Source of the DNA: Halosimplex amylolyticum
Lineage (GTDB): Archaea; Halobacteriota; Halobacteria; Halobacteriales; Haloarculaceae
Length of the DNA stretch: 64,000 bases
Direction of reading: 5' to 3'
NCBI RefSeq assembly: GCF_051414035.1
Contig: NZ_JBLKNW010000005.1
Span: 217,092 to 281,091, forward strand
Each line of letters begins with the position of its first letter. Position 1 is the first letter of the stretch. The notes beneath the pieces are model-generated. The model saw only the letters and a list, made by a program, of their open reading frames with translations. It searched no databases and was not told the DNA's origin. Shown in pieces: positions 41,628 to 49,906 of the stretch. A program made the translations under genes and the position numbers.

Positions 41628-41882
41628 ATGACACCACGACTGCGAACGGTCTTCGGCGTCCTCGCGCTGGCGGCGCTGGTGGTCTGTGCGGGTTGCGGGG
41701 AACCGGGCGGTGCCGTGACCGAGGCCGGCGACGACGAGACCGCGACGACAGACAACGACGCGGGCGCGGAACCGATCGCACCGAACGGGACCGAGTCCGA
41801 GCGGACGGCGACCGGCGAACCGACCGCGACGCGGACAACCCAGTCGAGCGTCGGCGGTGTCGCGGTCGGCGGCGGCGTGTGA
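41628..41882 (+). CDS. Small putative lipoprotein
   Basis: 84 residues. Basic N-terminus, hydrophobic core VFGVLALAALVV and lipobox VCAGC (Cys23), then a Thr/Glu/Ala-rich low-complexity tail ending in Gly/Val. No domain is recognised. Such small acidic lipoproteins are common in haloarchaea. Confidence 0.55.
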   Translation: MTPRLRTVFGVLALAALVVCAGCGEPGGAVTEAGDDETATTDNDAGAEPIAPNGTESERTATGEPTATRTTQSSVGGVAVGGGV

Positions 41883-41972
41883 GCGGTCGACGGCCGCGAT
41901 GAGAGGCTGAGCCGGTGGGGCGCTGACCGGGGTCGCCACCGAGCGTAAACCGCTGGGACTCGAACCAGTGGT

Positions 41973-42422
41973 ATGGACGAGATCGAACTCGGCCAGGCGA
42001 CGATCGTCTACGAGGACCCCGACGACGGGACGACCGAGGTCACGGTCGACAACGAGGAGGTCGTGTACGCGCGCGACCACTGGATGCTCCGCTCGGGTTC
42101 GGACGACGAGGGCAACGACCTGATGAAACAGATCCCCCGGGATCGGGTCTACCGCGTCGACCGGAACGTCGAGCGCTTCGAGGAGGAAGCGTCGACGATG
42201 CGCCACCGCGTCGAGTCGCTGGCCAACGAGGTCCGCGACCGGATCCCCGTCGGCGGCGACGGCGACCGACGCTCTCCCGGCGGGAGCGGCCGGCGCTCAC
42301 CCGGCGGGAGCGACGAGGGGCCGACGCGCGTCCCCGTCACCGAGGGCGAGGGACGGGACGAGACTGGAGACGAGGGACAGGACCAGACCGAGGACGAAGG
42401 ACGGGACCGCACCGGGGAGTGA
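41973..42422 (+). CDS. Conserved-looking acidic protein of unknown function
   Basis: 149 residues. The first ~90 form an acidic alpha/beta domain (VYEDPDDGTTEVTVDNEEVVYARDHWML, QIPRDRVYRVDRNVERFEEEA) followed by a short coiled coil (~68-90). The last ~60 residues are low-complexity: RRSPGGSG twice, then repeated EGRDETGDEGQD-like units. Function unknown; no signal or membrane part. Confidence 0.65.
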   Translation: MDEIELGQATIVYEDPDDGTTEVTVDNEEVVYARDHWMLRSGSDDEGNDLMKQIPRDRVYRVDRNVERFEEEASTMRHRVESLANEVRDRIPVGGDGDRRSPGGSGRRSPGGSDEGPTRVPVTEGEGRDETGDEGQDQTEDEGRDRTGE

Positions 42423-42595
42423 CGGCGGGTCGGGCCCGACAGACTCCCGGACGGCGACGGCGCGGGACGCCCGCGGACGGCCGGAGCGGAAAACGGGCGA
42501 CAGCGCGCCGACGGCGTTCGAGGCGACCGTTTTCGCGGGGTGTAAACTATCCTCGCTCTTTTTAGTGGGTGCGGCCTTGTGATCAGATGGTCACG

Positions 42596-42772
42596 ATGGG
42601 CGTCTTGGAACGGGCCAAACGCGCTTCAGGGTTGTCGCACTCGGAGGTGCGCCCGTACATCTGCGTCAACTGCGAGGCGCAGTTCGACGTGCAGTATCAC
42701 ACCTGTCCGGCCTGTGGGAAGTACGACGTCCGACGGGCCAAGTGGATGGACGCGGACGGTGCGGACCGCTGA
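42596..42772 (+). CDS. Small zinc-ribbon protein
   Basis: 58 residues with a rubredoxin-like zinc ribbon (YICVNCEAQFDVQYHTCPACGKYDVRRAKW). A TATA-like TTTTTAG lies at ~42559-42565; an ATG at 42587 (adding MVT) could also be the leaderless start. Small zinc-ribbon proteins are abundant in haloarchaea and often of unknown role. It precedes the cobalamin operon by ~120 nt. Confidence 0.7.
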   Translation: MGVLERAKRASGLSHSEVRPYICVNCEAQFDVQYHTCPACGKYDVRRAKWMDADGADR

Positions 42773-42895
42773 CGACGGCCGCCCTTGCGCCTCCGCGACG
42801 ACTCAGGCCTGCCCGAAGCCGAGCGCGCGGCCCCACCCCATGTGACCCGGGGCTATCCGGCCCACGCGATCCATATTTATCGAGGGCGCGATTCG

Positions 42896-43621
42896 ATGAC
42901 CGTAGTGACGACCGCGAGCGACCGGATTCCGGCCCCTAAATCGAATGAACAGTCCGTATCGTTGAAGGGGTCCCGTAGCGATGGAGCGGCCGTGGTGGTA
43001 TCGTTTGACCTGTTCGGCACGCTCGTCGCCGTCGAGCGGCCCGACGACCCGGCGGAAGCGGTCGGTCGCGAACTCCGCGAGCGCGGGGTCGCAGTCCCGG
43101 ACGACTGGGCGCGAGCCTATCGCGAGCCCCACGTCGCCGTCGACCCCGGGCGGGAGACGCCGCTGTCCGACCACGTGGTCGGTGCGCTGGCGAGCCGGGA
43201 CGTCGACGCCGACGGGGCCGTCGTCCGCGCGGCCGTTCGCGCCGCGTTCGACGGGCCCGTGGCGACGCGCGAGGGTGCCGAGGCGGCCGTGGAGGCGGCC
43301 GCCACTCACGGAACGGTGGGTGTGCTTTCGAACTGTAGCGTCACTGGACTGGTCGAGCGGGCGCTCGACCGGTCGACGATCGACCCGGAGCGGTTCGACG
43401 CGATCGTCGCCAGCGTGGACTCGGGCTGGCGCAAGCCCGACCCGCGGGCGTTCGAGGCGGTCGCCGCGGCGCTGGACGCGCCGACCGAGCGGCTGGTCCA
43501 CGTCGGCGACGATCCGGCGACCGACGGCGCCGCGACCGAGGCCGGCGCGACGCCGATACTCCTCTCGGAGGTCCCGCTCCACGACGTGCCGGCCGAGCTG
43601 GAGGCGATACGATCCCGGTGA
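42896..43621 (+). CDS. HAD-superfamily hydrolase at the head of the cobalamin operon
   Basis: 241 residues. HAD motif I VSFDLFGTLVAVE, motif II region VGVLSNCSVTG, Lys motif GWRKPDPRAF and motif IV VHVGDDPATDGAATEAG are all present, so a phosphatase is expected. The ATG at 42896 follows a TATA-like ATATTTATC by ~20 nt; a GTG at 42992 directly before the HAD fold is an alternative. Its stop overlaps the cbiB start (GTGA). In this context an alpha-ribazole-phosphate phosphatase role is attractive but only inferred. Confidence 0.75.
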   Translation: MTVVTTASDRIPAPKSNEQSVSLKGSRSDGAAVVVSFDLFGTLVAVERPDDPAEAVGRELRERGVAVPDDWARAYREPHVAVDPGRETPLSDHVVGALASRDVDADGAVVRAAVRAAFDGPVATREGAEAAVEAAATHGTVGVLSNCSVTGLVERALDRSTIDPERFDAIVASVDSGWRKPDPRAFEAVAAALDAPTERLVHVGDDPATDGAATEAGATPILLSEVPLHDVPAELEAIRSR

Positions 43622-44562
43622 CGACCGCCGCGGTCGGGCTCGCCCTGTTGCTCGACGCCGTCGCGGGCGAGCCGCCGACGCGGCTCCACCCGGTCGCCTG
43701 GTTCGGCCGGCTGGTCGTACCGCTCGACCGCTCGTGGTCGCGCCCCCGCATCGTCGGCGCGCTCGCGAGCGCGACGCTCCCGCTCGGCGCGGCGCTGACC
43801 GTCGGCGCGCTCGTCCTGGCGGCGGGCCTCCAGCGACTGCTCGCGGGCGCCATCGTCGGCGCGCTCGCGCTGTTCGTCGCGACGAGCCTCCGGCGACTGC
43901 TCGGCGTCGCCCGCGACGTGACTGCCGCGAGCGAGGCCGACCTCGACGCGGCCCGGGAGCAGCTGCGGGCGCTCGCCGGCCGGGACGCGTCGACGCTCTC
44001 GCCGGGCGAGGTGCGCAGCGCCGTCGTCGAGAGCGTCGCGGAGAATCTCGCCGACGGGCTGGTCGCCCCGCTCGGCGCCTTCGCGGTCCTCGCTGTCATC
44101 GGCGCGCACGCGGGGCCTGCCGTCGCCCCGGGTGTCGATCCCGCCGTCCTGGGACTGGCACTGGGCGCGGCCGGCGCGGCCTGGGTGAAGGCGGTCAACA
44201 CGATGGACTCGATGCTGGGCTACCGCTCGAAGCCCGTCGGCTGGGCGCCGGCGCGGCTCGACGACGCGGTGATGTGGGTGCCCGCGCGGGCGAGCGCGGT
44301 CCTGATCGCCGCGACGTTCCTGGCGCCGCGGTCGCTCGCGAACGCGCGCCGCTGGCTGGGAGCGGTCCCCTCGCCGAACTCGGGGTGGCCGATGGGGACC
44401 GTCGCCGCGGCGCTCGGCGTCCGTCTCGTCAAGCCCGGCGTCTACGAACTCGACGGCGGCCCGGCGTTGCCGACGGTCGCGGACGCCGAGCGGGCGGTTC
44501 GCCGCGTGGGCGTCGCGGGCGGCCTCGCGTATCTCGTTGCGGGGGTGGTGACGTGGGGCTGA
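43618..44562 (+). CDS. cbiB: Adenosylcobinamide-phosphate synthase CbiB
   Basis: 314 residues, integral membrane protein with about five helices. Family motifs are LLLDAVAGEPPTRLHPVAWFGR at the N-terminus, VESVAENLADGLVAPLGAF, and VKAVNTMDSMLGYRSKPVGWAPARLDD. It joins aminopropanol phosphate (or the CobD product) to adenosylcobyric acid. GTG start, overlapping the HAD gene by four bases with a GGAGG about ten bases before. Confidence 0.93.
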   Translation: MTTAAVGLALLLDAVAGEPPTRLHPVAWFGRLVVPLDRSWSRPRIVGALASATLPLGAALTVGALVLAAGLQRLLAGAIVGALALFVATSLRRLLGVARDVTAASEADLDAAREQLRALAGRDASTLSPGEVRSAVVESVAENLADGLVAPLGAFAVLAVIGAHAGPAVAPGVDPAVLGLALGAAGAAWVKAVNTMDSMLGYRSKPVGWAPARLDDAVMWVPARASAVLIAATFLAPRSLANARRWLGAVPSPNSGWPMGTVAAALGVRLVKPGVYELDGGPALPTVADAERAVRRVGVAGGLAYLVAGVVTWG

Positions 44563-45371
44563 GGGACGCGCCGACGGCGATCCGCGGCGCACTGGGCTTC
44601 CTCTCGCGGCTCCCGGTCGGCCGGGACGAGCGCGCCTGGGAGGCGTTCCGGACGTCGCCGTGGACACTGACGGTGGCGGGGTACGTCCTCGGCGCGCTGG
44701 TGGCCGTCCCGGTCGTCGGCGCGCTCGCGCTCCCGGCGCCGGCGGTGACGGTCGCGCTCGCGTACGTCCTCGCGGTCGTCGCGCTGACGGGGATCAACCA
44801 CTTCGACGGCGTCGCCGACCTCGGCGACGCGGCGGTCGTCCACGGCGACGCCGAGCGCCGGCGCGAGGTGATGGGCGACACCGTCCTCGGCGTCGGCGGG
44901 ACGCTCGCCGTCGCCGTCGTGGTCGCGGGACTGGCGCTGGGCGCGGTCGGACTCGCCGCGCTGCCGCTCGCCGCGGCCGCGGGGCTCGTCGTCGCCGCGG
45001 AGGTCGCCGCGAAACTCGCGATGGCGACGCTGGTCGCGCTCGGCTCGGCCGCCCACGACGGCTTCGGCGCGGCGGTCGCCGACGAGACGCGGCCGCGCGG
45101 TCTCCTCGTCCCGCTCGCGATCGCCGTCCCCGCCGCCGCGCTGACGCTGCCGTCGCTCGCTGCCGCGGGAGCGCTCGCGAGTGCCCTTGCGGTCGGGTTC
45201 GGACTGCTGTGGTGGGCCCGCGCGCGCCTCGGCGGCGTGACCGGCGACGTGGTCGGCGCCGCGAACGAACTCGCGCGCGTCGCCGCGCTCCACGCTGGAC
45301 TCGTCGCCTGGCACGCGGACGTCGCCGCGCCGGTCGGACTCGGGGAGGTGACCCAGTGGACGCCCTGGTGA
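44553..45371 (+). CDS. cobS: Cobalamin-5'-phosphate synthase CobS
   Basis: 272 residues, five to seven transmembrane helices. The conserved acidic motif is TGINHFDGVADLGDA..HGDAERRREVMGDTVLG, and the start is RDAPTAIRGALGFLSRLPVG. It couples alpha-ribazole phosphate with adenosyl-GDP-cobinamide. GTG start at 44553, ten bases inside cbiB, with GGTGGTGA just upstream. Its C-terminus ends inside the first codons of cobY. Confidence 0.92.
   Translation: MGLRDAPTAIRGALGFLSRLPVGRDERAWEAFRTSPWTLTVAGYVLGALVAVPVVGALALPAPAVTVALAYVLAVVALTGINHFDGVADLGDAAVVHGDAERRREVMGDTVLGVGGTLAVAVVVAGLALGAVGLAALPLAAAAGLVVAAEVAAKLAMATLVALGSAAHDGFGAAVADETRPRGLLVPLAIAVPAAALTLPSLAAAGALASALAVGFGLLWWARARLGGVTGDVVGAANELARVAALHAGLVAWHADVAAPVGLGEVTQWTPW
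45344..45351 (+). promoter_or_regulatory. Perfect Shine-Dalgarno fixing the cobY start
   Basis: GGAGGTGA, fully complementary to the haloarchaeal 16S 3' end, lies four bases before the GTG at 45356 and inside the end of cobS. It identifies the GTG rather than later codons as the cobY start and shows that downstream operon genes use SD-led initiation. Confidence 0.7.
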
Positions 45372-45913
45372 TGTGCGGCGGGCAGGGTACGCGGCTCGAC
45401 GCCGACGTCGAGAAGCCGCTGTTCCGGGTCGACGGCGAGCCGATGGTCGACCGGGTTATCGCGGCGCTCGAAGCGAGTCGGATCGACCGCGTGTACGCCG
45501 TCGTCTCCCCGCACGCGCCGGAGACGGCGGCTCGCGTCGACTGCCCGACCGTCGAGACGGCGGGCGAGGGGTACGTCGCCGACCTGCAGGCCGCGCTCGC
45601 GGACCAGCGGATCGACGAGCCGGTGCTGACGGTCGCCGCGGACCTGCCGCTGCTCGACGGCGAGGCCGTCGACGAGGCTCTCGACGCCCACGAGAGCGGG
45701 TCGCTGACCGTCGCGGTGCCGACGTTTCTCAAGAGCGCGCTCGGGGTGAGCGTCGACGTGCGGTTCGTCCACGAGGGCGAGGAAGTCGCGCCGACGGGGG
45801 TCAACGTCGTCGGCGACGGCCCCGACGAGACCGTCGTCCGCGACGACGCCAGACTCGCGGTCAACGTCAACCGTCGGGAGGACGCGGAGATCGCCGAGCG
45901 CCTCTCGCGGTGA
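45356..45913 (+). CDS. cobY: NTP:adenosylcobinamide-phosphate guanylyltransferase CobY
   Basis: 185 residues. Nucleotidyltransferase fold with DALVMCGGQGTRLDADVEKPLFRVDGEPMVDRVI at the N-terminus and TVAADLPLLDGEAV as the metal-binding region. CobY is the archaeal replacement for CobU: it adds GMP to adenosylcobinamide phosphate but has no kinase activity. GTG start overlapping cobS by 16 bases. Confidence 0.9.
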   Translation: MDALVMCGGQGTRLDADVEKPLFRVDGEPMVDRVIAALEASRIDRVYAVVSPHAPETAARVDCPTVETAGEGYVADLQAALADQRIDEPVLTVAADLPLLDGEAVDEALDAHESGSLTVAVPTFLKSALGVSVDVRFVHEGEEVAPTGVNVVGDGPDETVVRDDARLAVNVNRREDAEIAERLSR

Positions 45914-45996
45914 GGGCGGCGGCGTGCGGCGGCGGCGGTCGAACGTGGCGTTCGGGCGTGGGAAACCCTCAATGGGCTGACCGACGAAGGTGTGGT

Positions 45997-46449
45997 ATGG
46001 CATTCGACCCCGAGGTACCCGACCCACCGAGACTCGACGCCGCGGAGGACCCGGGCGACTACGACGCGGTCGAGGAACCGGAGACGAGGACCGGCGAGGA
46101 GGGCCGGCGCGAGGCGCTCGCGGAGTTCCTCGAAGACGGCGCCTGGGAGGACGCCTTCCGCGAGTGGGCCGACAACGCCTACCTCTCGAACGAGCAGTTC
46201 GAGGCCGCACTCGAACTGGGACTGATCGCCGCGCTCGACTTCTACTGGAACGAGTCGGCGGGCGACGTGGGGTATCTCGCGCCGACGCTGGCCGAGGACC
46301 TCCCCGAGCCCTGGGACGACCGGCTCAACCGGGCCGACCGCGCGGACATCGACGAGGCGCTGGACGACCTCGGCCGGACGACCAGCGAGGTGCTGGAGAA
46401 CCGATACATCGACCGCAGCTCCGAGGCGTTCGGCTACACCTGGGAGTGA
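45997..46449 (+). CDS. Unknown acidic protein inside the cobalamin operon
   Basis: 150 residues, soluble, very acidic, all-helical by composition, several conserved-looking Trp/Tyr (AWEDAFREWADNAYLSNEQFEAALELGLIAALDFYWNES, NRYIDRSSEAFGYTWE). No known domain. It sits between cobY and cobD, 83 nt after cobY and 98 nt before cobD, all on one strand; whether it works in the pathway is unknown. Confidence 0.65.
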   Translation: MAFDPEVPDPPRLDAAEDPGDYDAVEEPETRTGEEGRREALAEFLEDGAWEDAFREWADNAYLSNEQFEAALELGLIAALDFYWNESAGDVGYLAPTLAEDLPEPWDDRLNRADRADIDEALDDLGRTTSEVLENRYIDRSSEAFGYTWE

Positions 46450-46547
46450 GGGCGACGGGAGCCTCGGGAGCCGCGACGAGCGGGCCGTCGCCGCCGACGC
46501 GAGGCCCGGAGAGACAGATTCTTGCCAGCGCTGGCCGACCACGAACC

Positions 46548-47597
46548 ATGGACAGGGAGGCCGTCGCGCGGCTCGCCGGGACGGACGTCACCCACGGGAG
46601 CAGCGACGACCCCGACGTGCTGGACTTCAGCGCGAACGTCAACCCCGAGGTACCTGCGGGCGCCCGCGAGGCCTACGCCGCGGCCTTCGACGAGTCGCGC
46701 ACCTACCCGCCCGAGGACTACCCCGAGTACCGGGTGGCCGCGGCCGAGTACGTCGACTGCGACGCCGCCGACGTGATCCCGACCGCGGGCGGCCTCGCCG
46801 CGATCCGACTGGCCGTCGCGGTCACCGTCGACCCGGGCGACCGGGCGCTCGTCCCCGCACCGAGCTTCGGCGAGTACGCCCGTGAGATCGAACTCCAGGG
46901 CGGCGAGCCCGTCGCGGTCTCCCACGAGGGGATGCTCGACCGCGACCCGGGCGAGTTCGCGCTCGCGGTCGTCTGCAACCCGAACAATCCGACGGGCGAC
47001 GCCTACGAGGAGGACGCACTCCAGGCGTACGCCGAGCGCTGCCGCGCGGCGGACACGCCGCTGCTCGTCGACGAGGCGTTCCTGGGCTTCACCGACCGCC
47101 GCTCGCTGGCGGGCACGGACGGCGTCGTCGTCGCGCGCTCGCTGACGAAACTGTTCGGGCTGCCCGGGCTGCGCGCGGGCTTCGCCGTCGCGACGGGCGA
47201 CCTGCGCGACCGGGTCGAGACGGCGTCGCTCACGTGGGGGCTGGGCTGGCCGGCCGCTGCGGTGGGAACGCACTGTCTCGCCCGCGACGAGTTCGTCGCG
47301 GCGACGCGCGAGCGGGTGGCGAGCGAACGCGAGCGGCTGCGTGCGGCCTTCGATTCGGATTCGCGGTTCGAGGTGTATCGGCCGACTCCCCCGCTGGAGG
47401 AGTCGACCGCCCCGTTCCTCCTGCTCGACTGCGGGTCGGCGGAGCGGGTCGAGGAGGTGCTGGCGACGGCGCGCGAGGCGGGCATCGCGCTCCGGGACGC
47501 GCGCTCGTTCCGCGGGCTGGACTCACACGTCCGCGTCGCCGTCAGGCGCCCCGGGGAACACGACCGACTGCTGGAGGCGCTGGATGTTCGAGAGTGA
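46548..47597 (+). CDS. cobD: L-threonine-O-3-phosphate decarboxylase-like aminotransferase CobD
   Basis: 349 residues, fold type I PLP enzyme: VLDFSANVNPEVP, YPEYRVAAAEYVDCDAADVIPTAGGLAAI, VVCNPNNPTGDAYEE, LLVDEAFLGF and the PLP lysine in VARSLTKLFGLPGLRAGF. It would make (R)-1-amino-2-propanol phosphate for the nucleotide loop. It resembles HisC aminotransferases, but the gene context favours CobD. cbiZ starts 14 bases before its end. Confidence 0.88.
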   Translation: MDREAVARLAGTDVTHGSSDDPDVLDFSANVNPEVPAGAREAYAAAFDESRTYPPEDYPEYRVAAAEYVDCDAADVIPTAGGLAAIRLAVAVTVDPGDRALVPAPSFGEYAREIELQGGEPVAVSHEGMLDRDPGEFALAVVCNPNNPTGDAYEEDALQAYAERCRAADTPLLVDEAFLGFTDRRSLAGTDGVVVARSLTKLFGLPGLRAGFAVATGDLRDRVETASLTWGLGWPAAAVGTHCLARDEFVAATRERVASERERLRAAFDSDSRFEVYRPTPPLEESTAPFLLLDCGSAERVEEVLATAREAGIALRDARSFRGLDSHVRVAVRRPGEHDRLLEALDVRE

Positions 47598-48309
47598 GAT
47601 TTCGGCGGGCGTGCTGTGCGCGCGCCGGCCGGGGACGCGCTGGCTCGCGACGGGTTTTTCGGGGGGATACGAGACGGCCGACGCCGCGTACAACGTCACC
47701 GTCCCCGAGGGGTTCGACCGGACGGACCTGGCCGAGTACGTCGCCGAGCGACGGGAGCGCGCGGGGTTCGAGGCGACTGGACCGGCGATGCTGACCGGCG
47801 TCGAGCAACGGCACGCTCGCCGTGCGCGGCTGGACGGCGTCGAGGTGGTCGCGACGACGGGCGTGTCCAACCCCGCGGTGCTTCCGATGGGTGGCGAGGC
47901 CACAGAGGGGCCGGCGGCCGCCTCCGACCGCGGCGACGACTCGCCGCGAGCGGGGACGGTGAACCTCGTGGTCGGGACGACGCGGGCGCTGGCCGACGGC
48001 GCGCTCGCGACGCTACTTTCGACCGCCGTCGAGGCGAAGACGGCGACCATGCTAGCCGAGACGGGATTCACCGGGACGACGTCGGACGCGGTGGTCGTCG
48101 GGAGCGACCCCACGGGCGAGACGGAGGCCTTCGCCGGCAGCGCGACGCCAGTTGGGCGGGCGGCGCGGGTCTGCGTCCGTGACGCCGTCCGGGCGACCCT
48201 CGACGCGCGGTACGGCGGCGAGGGCGGGGATGGTATCCCCGACACCGTCGAGGGGGCCGACTACGGCGTCGTCTCCACGGGCGACGCGACCGTCTCACGC
48301 GTCGACTGA
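47584..48309 (+). CDS. cbiZ: Adenosylcobinamide amidohydrolase CbiZ
   Basis: 241 residues. CbiZ motifs include TGFSGGYETADAAYNVTVPEGF, VVATTGVSNPAV, GTVNLVVGTTRALADGALATLLSTAVEAKTATM and GFTGTTSDAVVVG. It removes the aminopropanol side chain from salvaged (pseudo)cobinamide to give cobyric acid, so the organism can remodel foreign corrinoids. GGAGG lies six bases before the ATG, which is inside cobD. Confidence 0.9.
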   Translation: MFESEISAGVLCARRPGTRWLATGFSGGYETADAAYNVTVPEGFDRTDLAEYVAERRERAGFEATGPAMLTGVEQRHARRARLDGVEVVATTGVSNPAVLPMGGEATEGPAAASDRGDDSPRAGTVNLVVGTTRALADGALATLLSTAVEAKTATMLAETGFTGTTSDAVVVGSDPTGETEAFAGSATPVGRAARVCVRDAVRATLDARYGGEGGDGIPDTVEGADYGVVSTGDATVSRVD

Positions 48310-48393
48310 GTGAGATCGTCGACGGGCCGCGGGCCAGCGAGTCCGGCCCGACGTGTCGAAGCGGCTACGGGCCCGGGGGTCGTCGGTCCGCGT

Positions 48394-49071
48394 ATGACAG
48401 GAGACGACGTCGACGACGCAGGCCAGGCCGGCGACGACCCGCTCGAACCGCAGGCGATCGAACCGGCCGCACCCGAGGAGTTCGGCCTCGTGCAGGTCTG
48501 GTGGGGCGACGGCAAGGGCAAGACGACCGCCGCGATGGGCATGGGCTTGCGCGCCGCCGGCCACGGCTACCGCGTCCACATGCTCCAGTTCATGAAGGGC
48601 GGCACGAGTACTGTGGAAGACGTCCGCGGCGAGTACAACGCCATCCACGCCCTGCCGGGCTTCTCCTACGAGAACAGCGGCCACTACGGCTGGCACCGCT
48701 TCCACGACGGCACCGACGACGACGAGCACGCCGCCCGCGCGAAGGGCGGCCTCGAACGCGCTCGCGAGCTGGTCGAGGCGGCCGGCGAGGCCGACCTCTC
48801 GACCCCCTTCGACGCCGATTCGCCCGCCGACGAGGGCGTCCACATGCTGATCCTCGACGAGATCGGCTACGCCGGCAACCGCGGCCTGGTCGACCCCGAC
48901 GAGGTGCGCGAACTGGTCGAGTCGAAGCCCGACGACCTGGAACTCGTCCTGACCGGCGGTCACGAACGACCCGAATTCGTGACCGAACTCGCCGACCTGG
49001 TGACCGAGGTCGGCAAGGAGGCTCACCCCATCGAGTCCGGTCACAGCGCCCGGAAGGGAACCGAGTTCTGA
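48394..49071 (+). CDS. cobA: Cob(I)alamin adenosyltransferase CobA (BtuR/CobO family)
   Basis: 225 residues. P-loop WWGDGKGKTTAAMGMGLRAAG (~37-56), HMLQFMKGG, and ILDEIGYAGNRGLVDPDEV, LVLTGGHERPEFVTELADLVTEVG at the end. It attaches the 5'-deoxyadenosyl group to corrinoids. About 30 acidic residues precede the fold. The start at 48394 is preferred to an ATG 28 codons upstream, whose extension is Arg/Pro-rich. Last gene of the run; the PAC2 gene converges 7 nt away. Confidence 0.92.
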   Translation: MTGDDVDDAGQAGDDPLEPQAIEPAAPEEFGLVQVWWGDGKGKTTAAMGMGLRAAGHGYRVHMLQFMKGGTSTVEDVRGEYNAIHALPGFSYENSGHYGWHRFHDGTDDDEHAARAKGGLERARELVEAAGEADLSTPFDADSPADEGVHMLILDEIGYAGNRGLVDPDEVRELVESKPDDLELVLTGGHERPEFVTELADLVTEVGKEAHPIESGHSARKGTEF

Positions 49072-49078
49072 GGCGGGG

Positions 49079-49843
49079 CTACTGAAACATGCTCACCTCG
49101 TCGTCCTCCGGCGGCGGTCGTTCGAACCCCTCCTGGGCCTCGATGCGCTGCATCTGTCGCGCCATCTCCGCCATCTCGGCGACGAGCGCTCGCTCGCTCT
49201 CTTCGAGCGCGCTCGTGTCGAACTCCGTGCCGAGGACCGACTCGACTCCCTCCCGGAGGAGCGCGCTCGCGGCCGCGGGGTCGGGACGGTACGGTTCGAC
49301 CCGGACGACGAGCGCGACCGTCGGGATATTCTCACGAGCGCACACGTCGACGACCGCTCCCGCCGAGCCGCCGATGGCGCCGATGCCCGGTGCCGGCGGG
49401 ACGCCCGCCTCGCGGAGCGTCCGTTCGAGCGAGTCGGTCGTGGTGACGGCGGTGACCCGGCCGTGCTCGTCGACCCACTCGGCCGGCGCGCCGACGGGCA
49501 CGACGACCTGTTCGCAGCCGTCGGTGAGGTGTTCGACGACGCCCTCCGCGAGCGGGCCCCGCGAGCGCGGCGGGAACACCAGGTCCGCCTGGAGCGCCGT
49601 CAGGTCCCCGTCGGCGTACACCCGGACGGAGTTGCGGACCCGTCCCTCGTCGTAGGTCGCGACGTGGGGGAACTTCTCGGAGGCGAAGTGGCCCCGATAG
49701 GGGAGCCCCAGTTCGTCGGTGACGTGTTCGACGGCGATGACCCCGACCAGTCCGAGACCGGGCAGGCCGACCAGCACCGTCGACCCCTCCGTGTCGAGTT
49801 CGCCGGTCGCCTCGAAGGTCGCCGCCTCGGCTCTGTGTGCCAT
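49079..49843 (-). CDS. PAC2-family protein (proteasome assembly chaperone-like)
   Basis: 254 residues. PAC2 fold: LVGLPGLGLVGVIAVEHVTDELGLPYRGHF, VVPVGAPAEWVDEHGRVTAVTT, IGAIGGSAGAVVDVCARENIPTVALVVRVEPYRPDPAAA, and a C-terminal coiled coil (~205-240). Archaeal members are relatives of the proteasome assembly chaperones PbaA/PbaB. The start at 49843 (MAHRAEAATFEATG) is chosen over an ATG nine codons upstream. Confidence 0.85.
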   Translation of the reverse strand: MAHRAEAATFEATGELDTEGSTVLVGLPGLGLVGVIAVEHVTDELGLPYRGHFASEKFPHVATYDEGRVRNSVRVYADGDLTALQADLVFPPRSRGPLAEGVVEHLTDGCEQVVVPVGAPAEWVDEHGRVTAVTTTDSLERTLREAGVPPAPGIGAIGGSAGAVVDVCARENIPTVALVVRVEPYRPDPAAASALLREGVESVLGTEFDTSALEESERALVAEMAEMARQMQRIEAQEGFERPPPEDDEVSMFQ

Positions 49844-49906
49844 ACTACCACGGACGGGCGCCGGGGCCATGATATCTCCGCGCGCAACGGCCGGGTGCCC
49901 CCGCGC

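Noticed and set aside
42981..44552. Long open extension in front of cobS
   Set aside because: Out-of-frame reading of the HAD and cbiB genes; cobS begins at the GTG at 44553.
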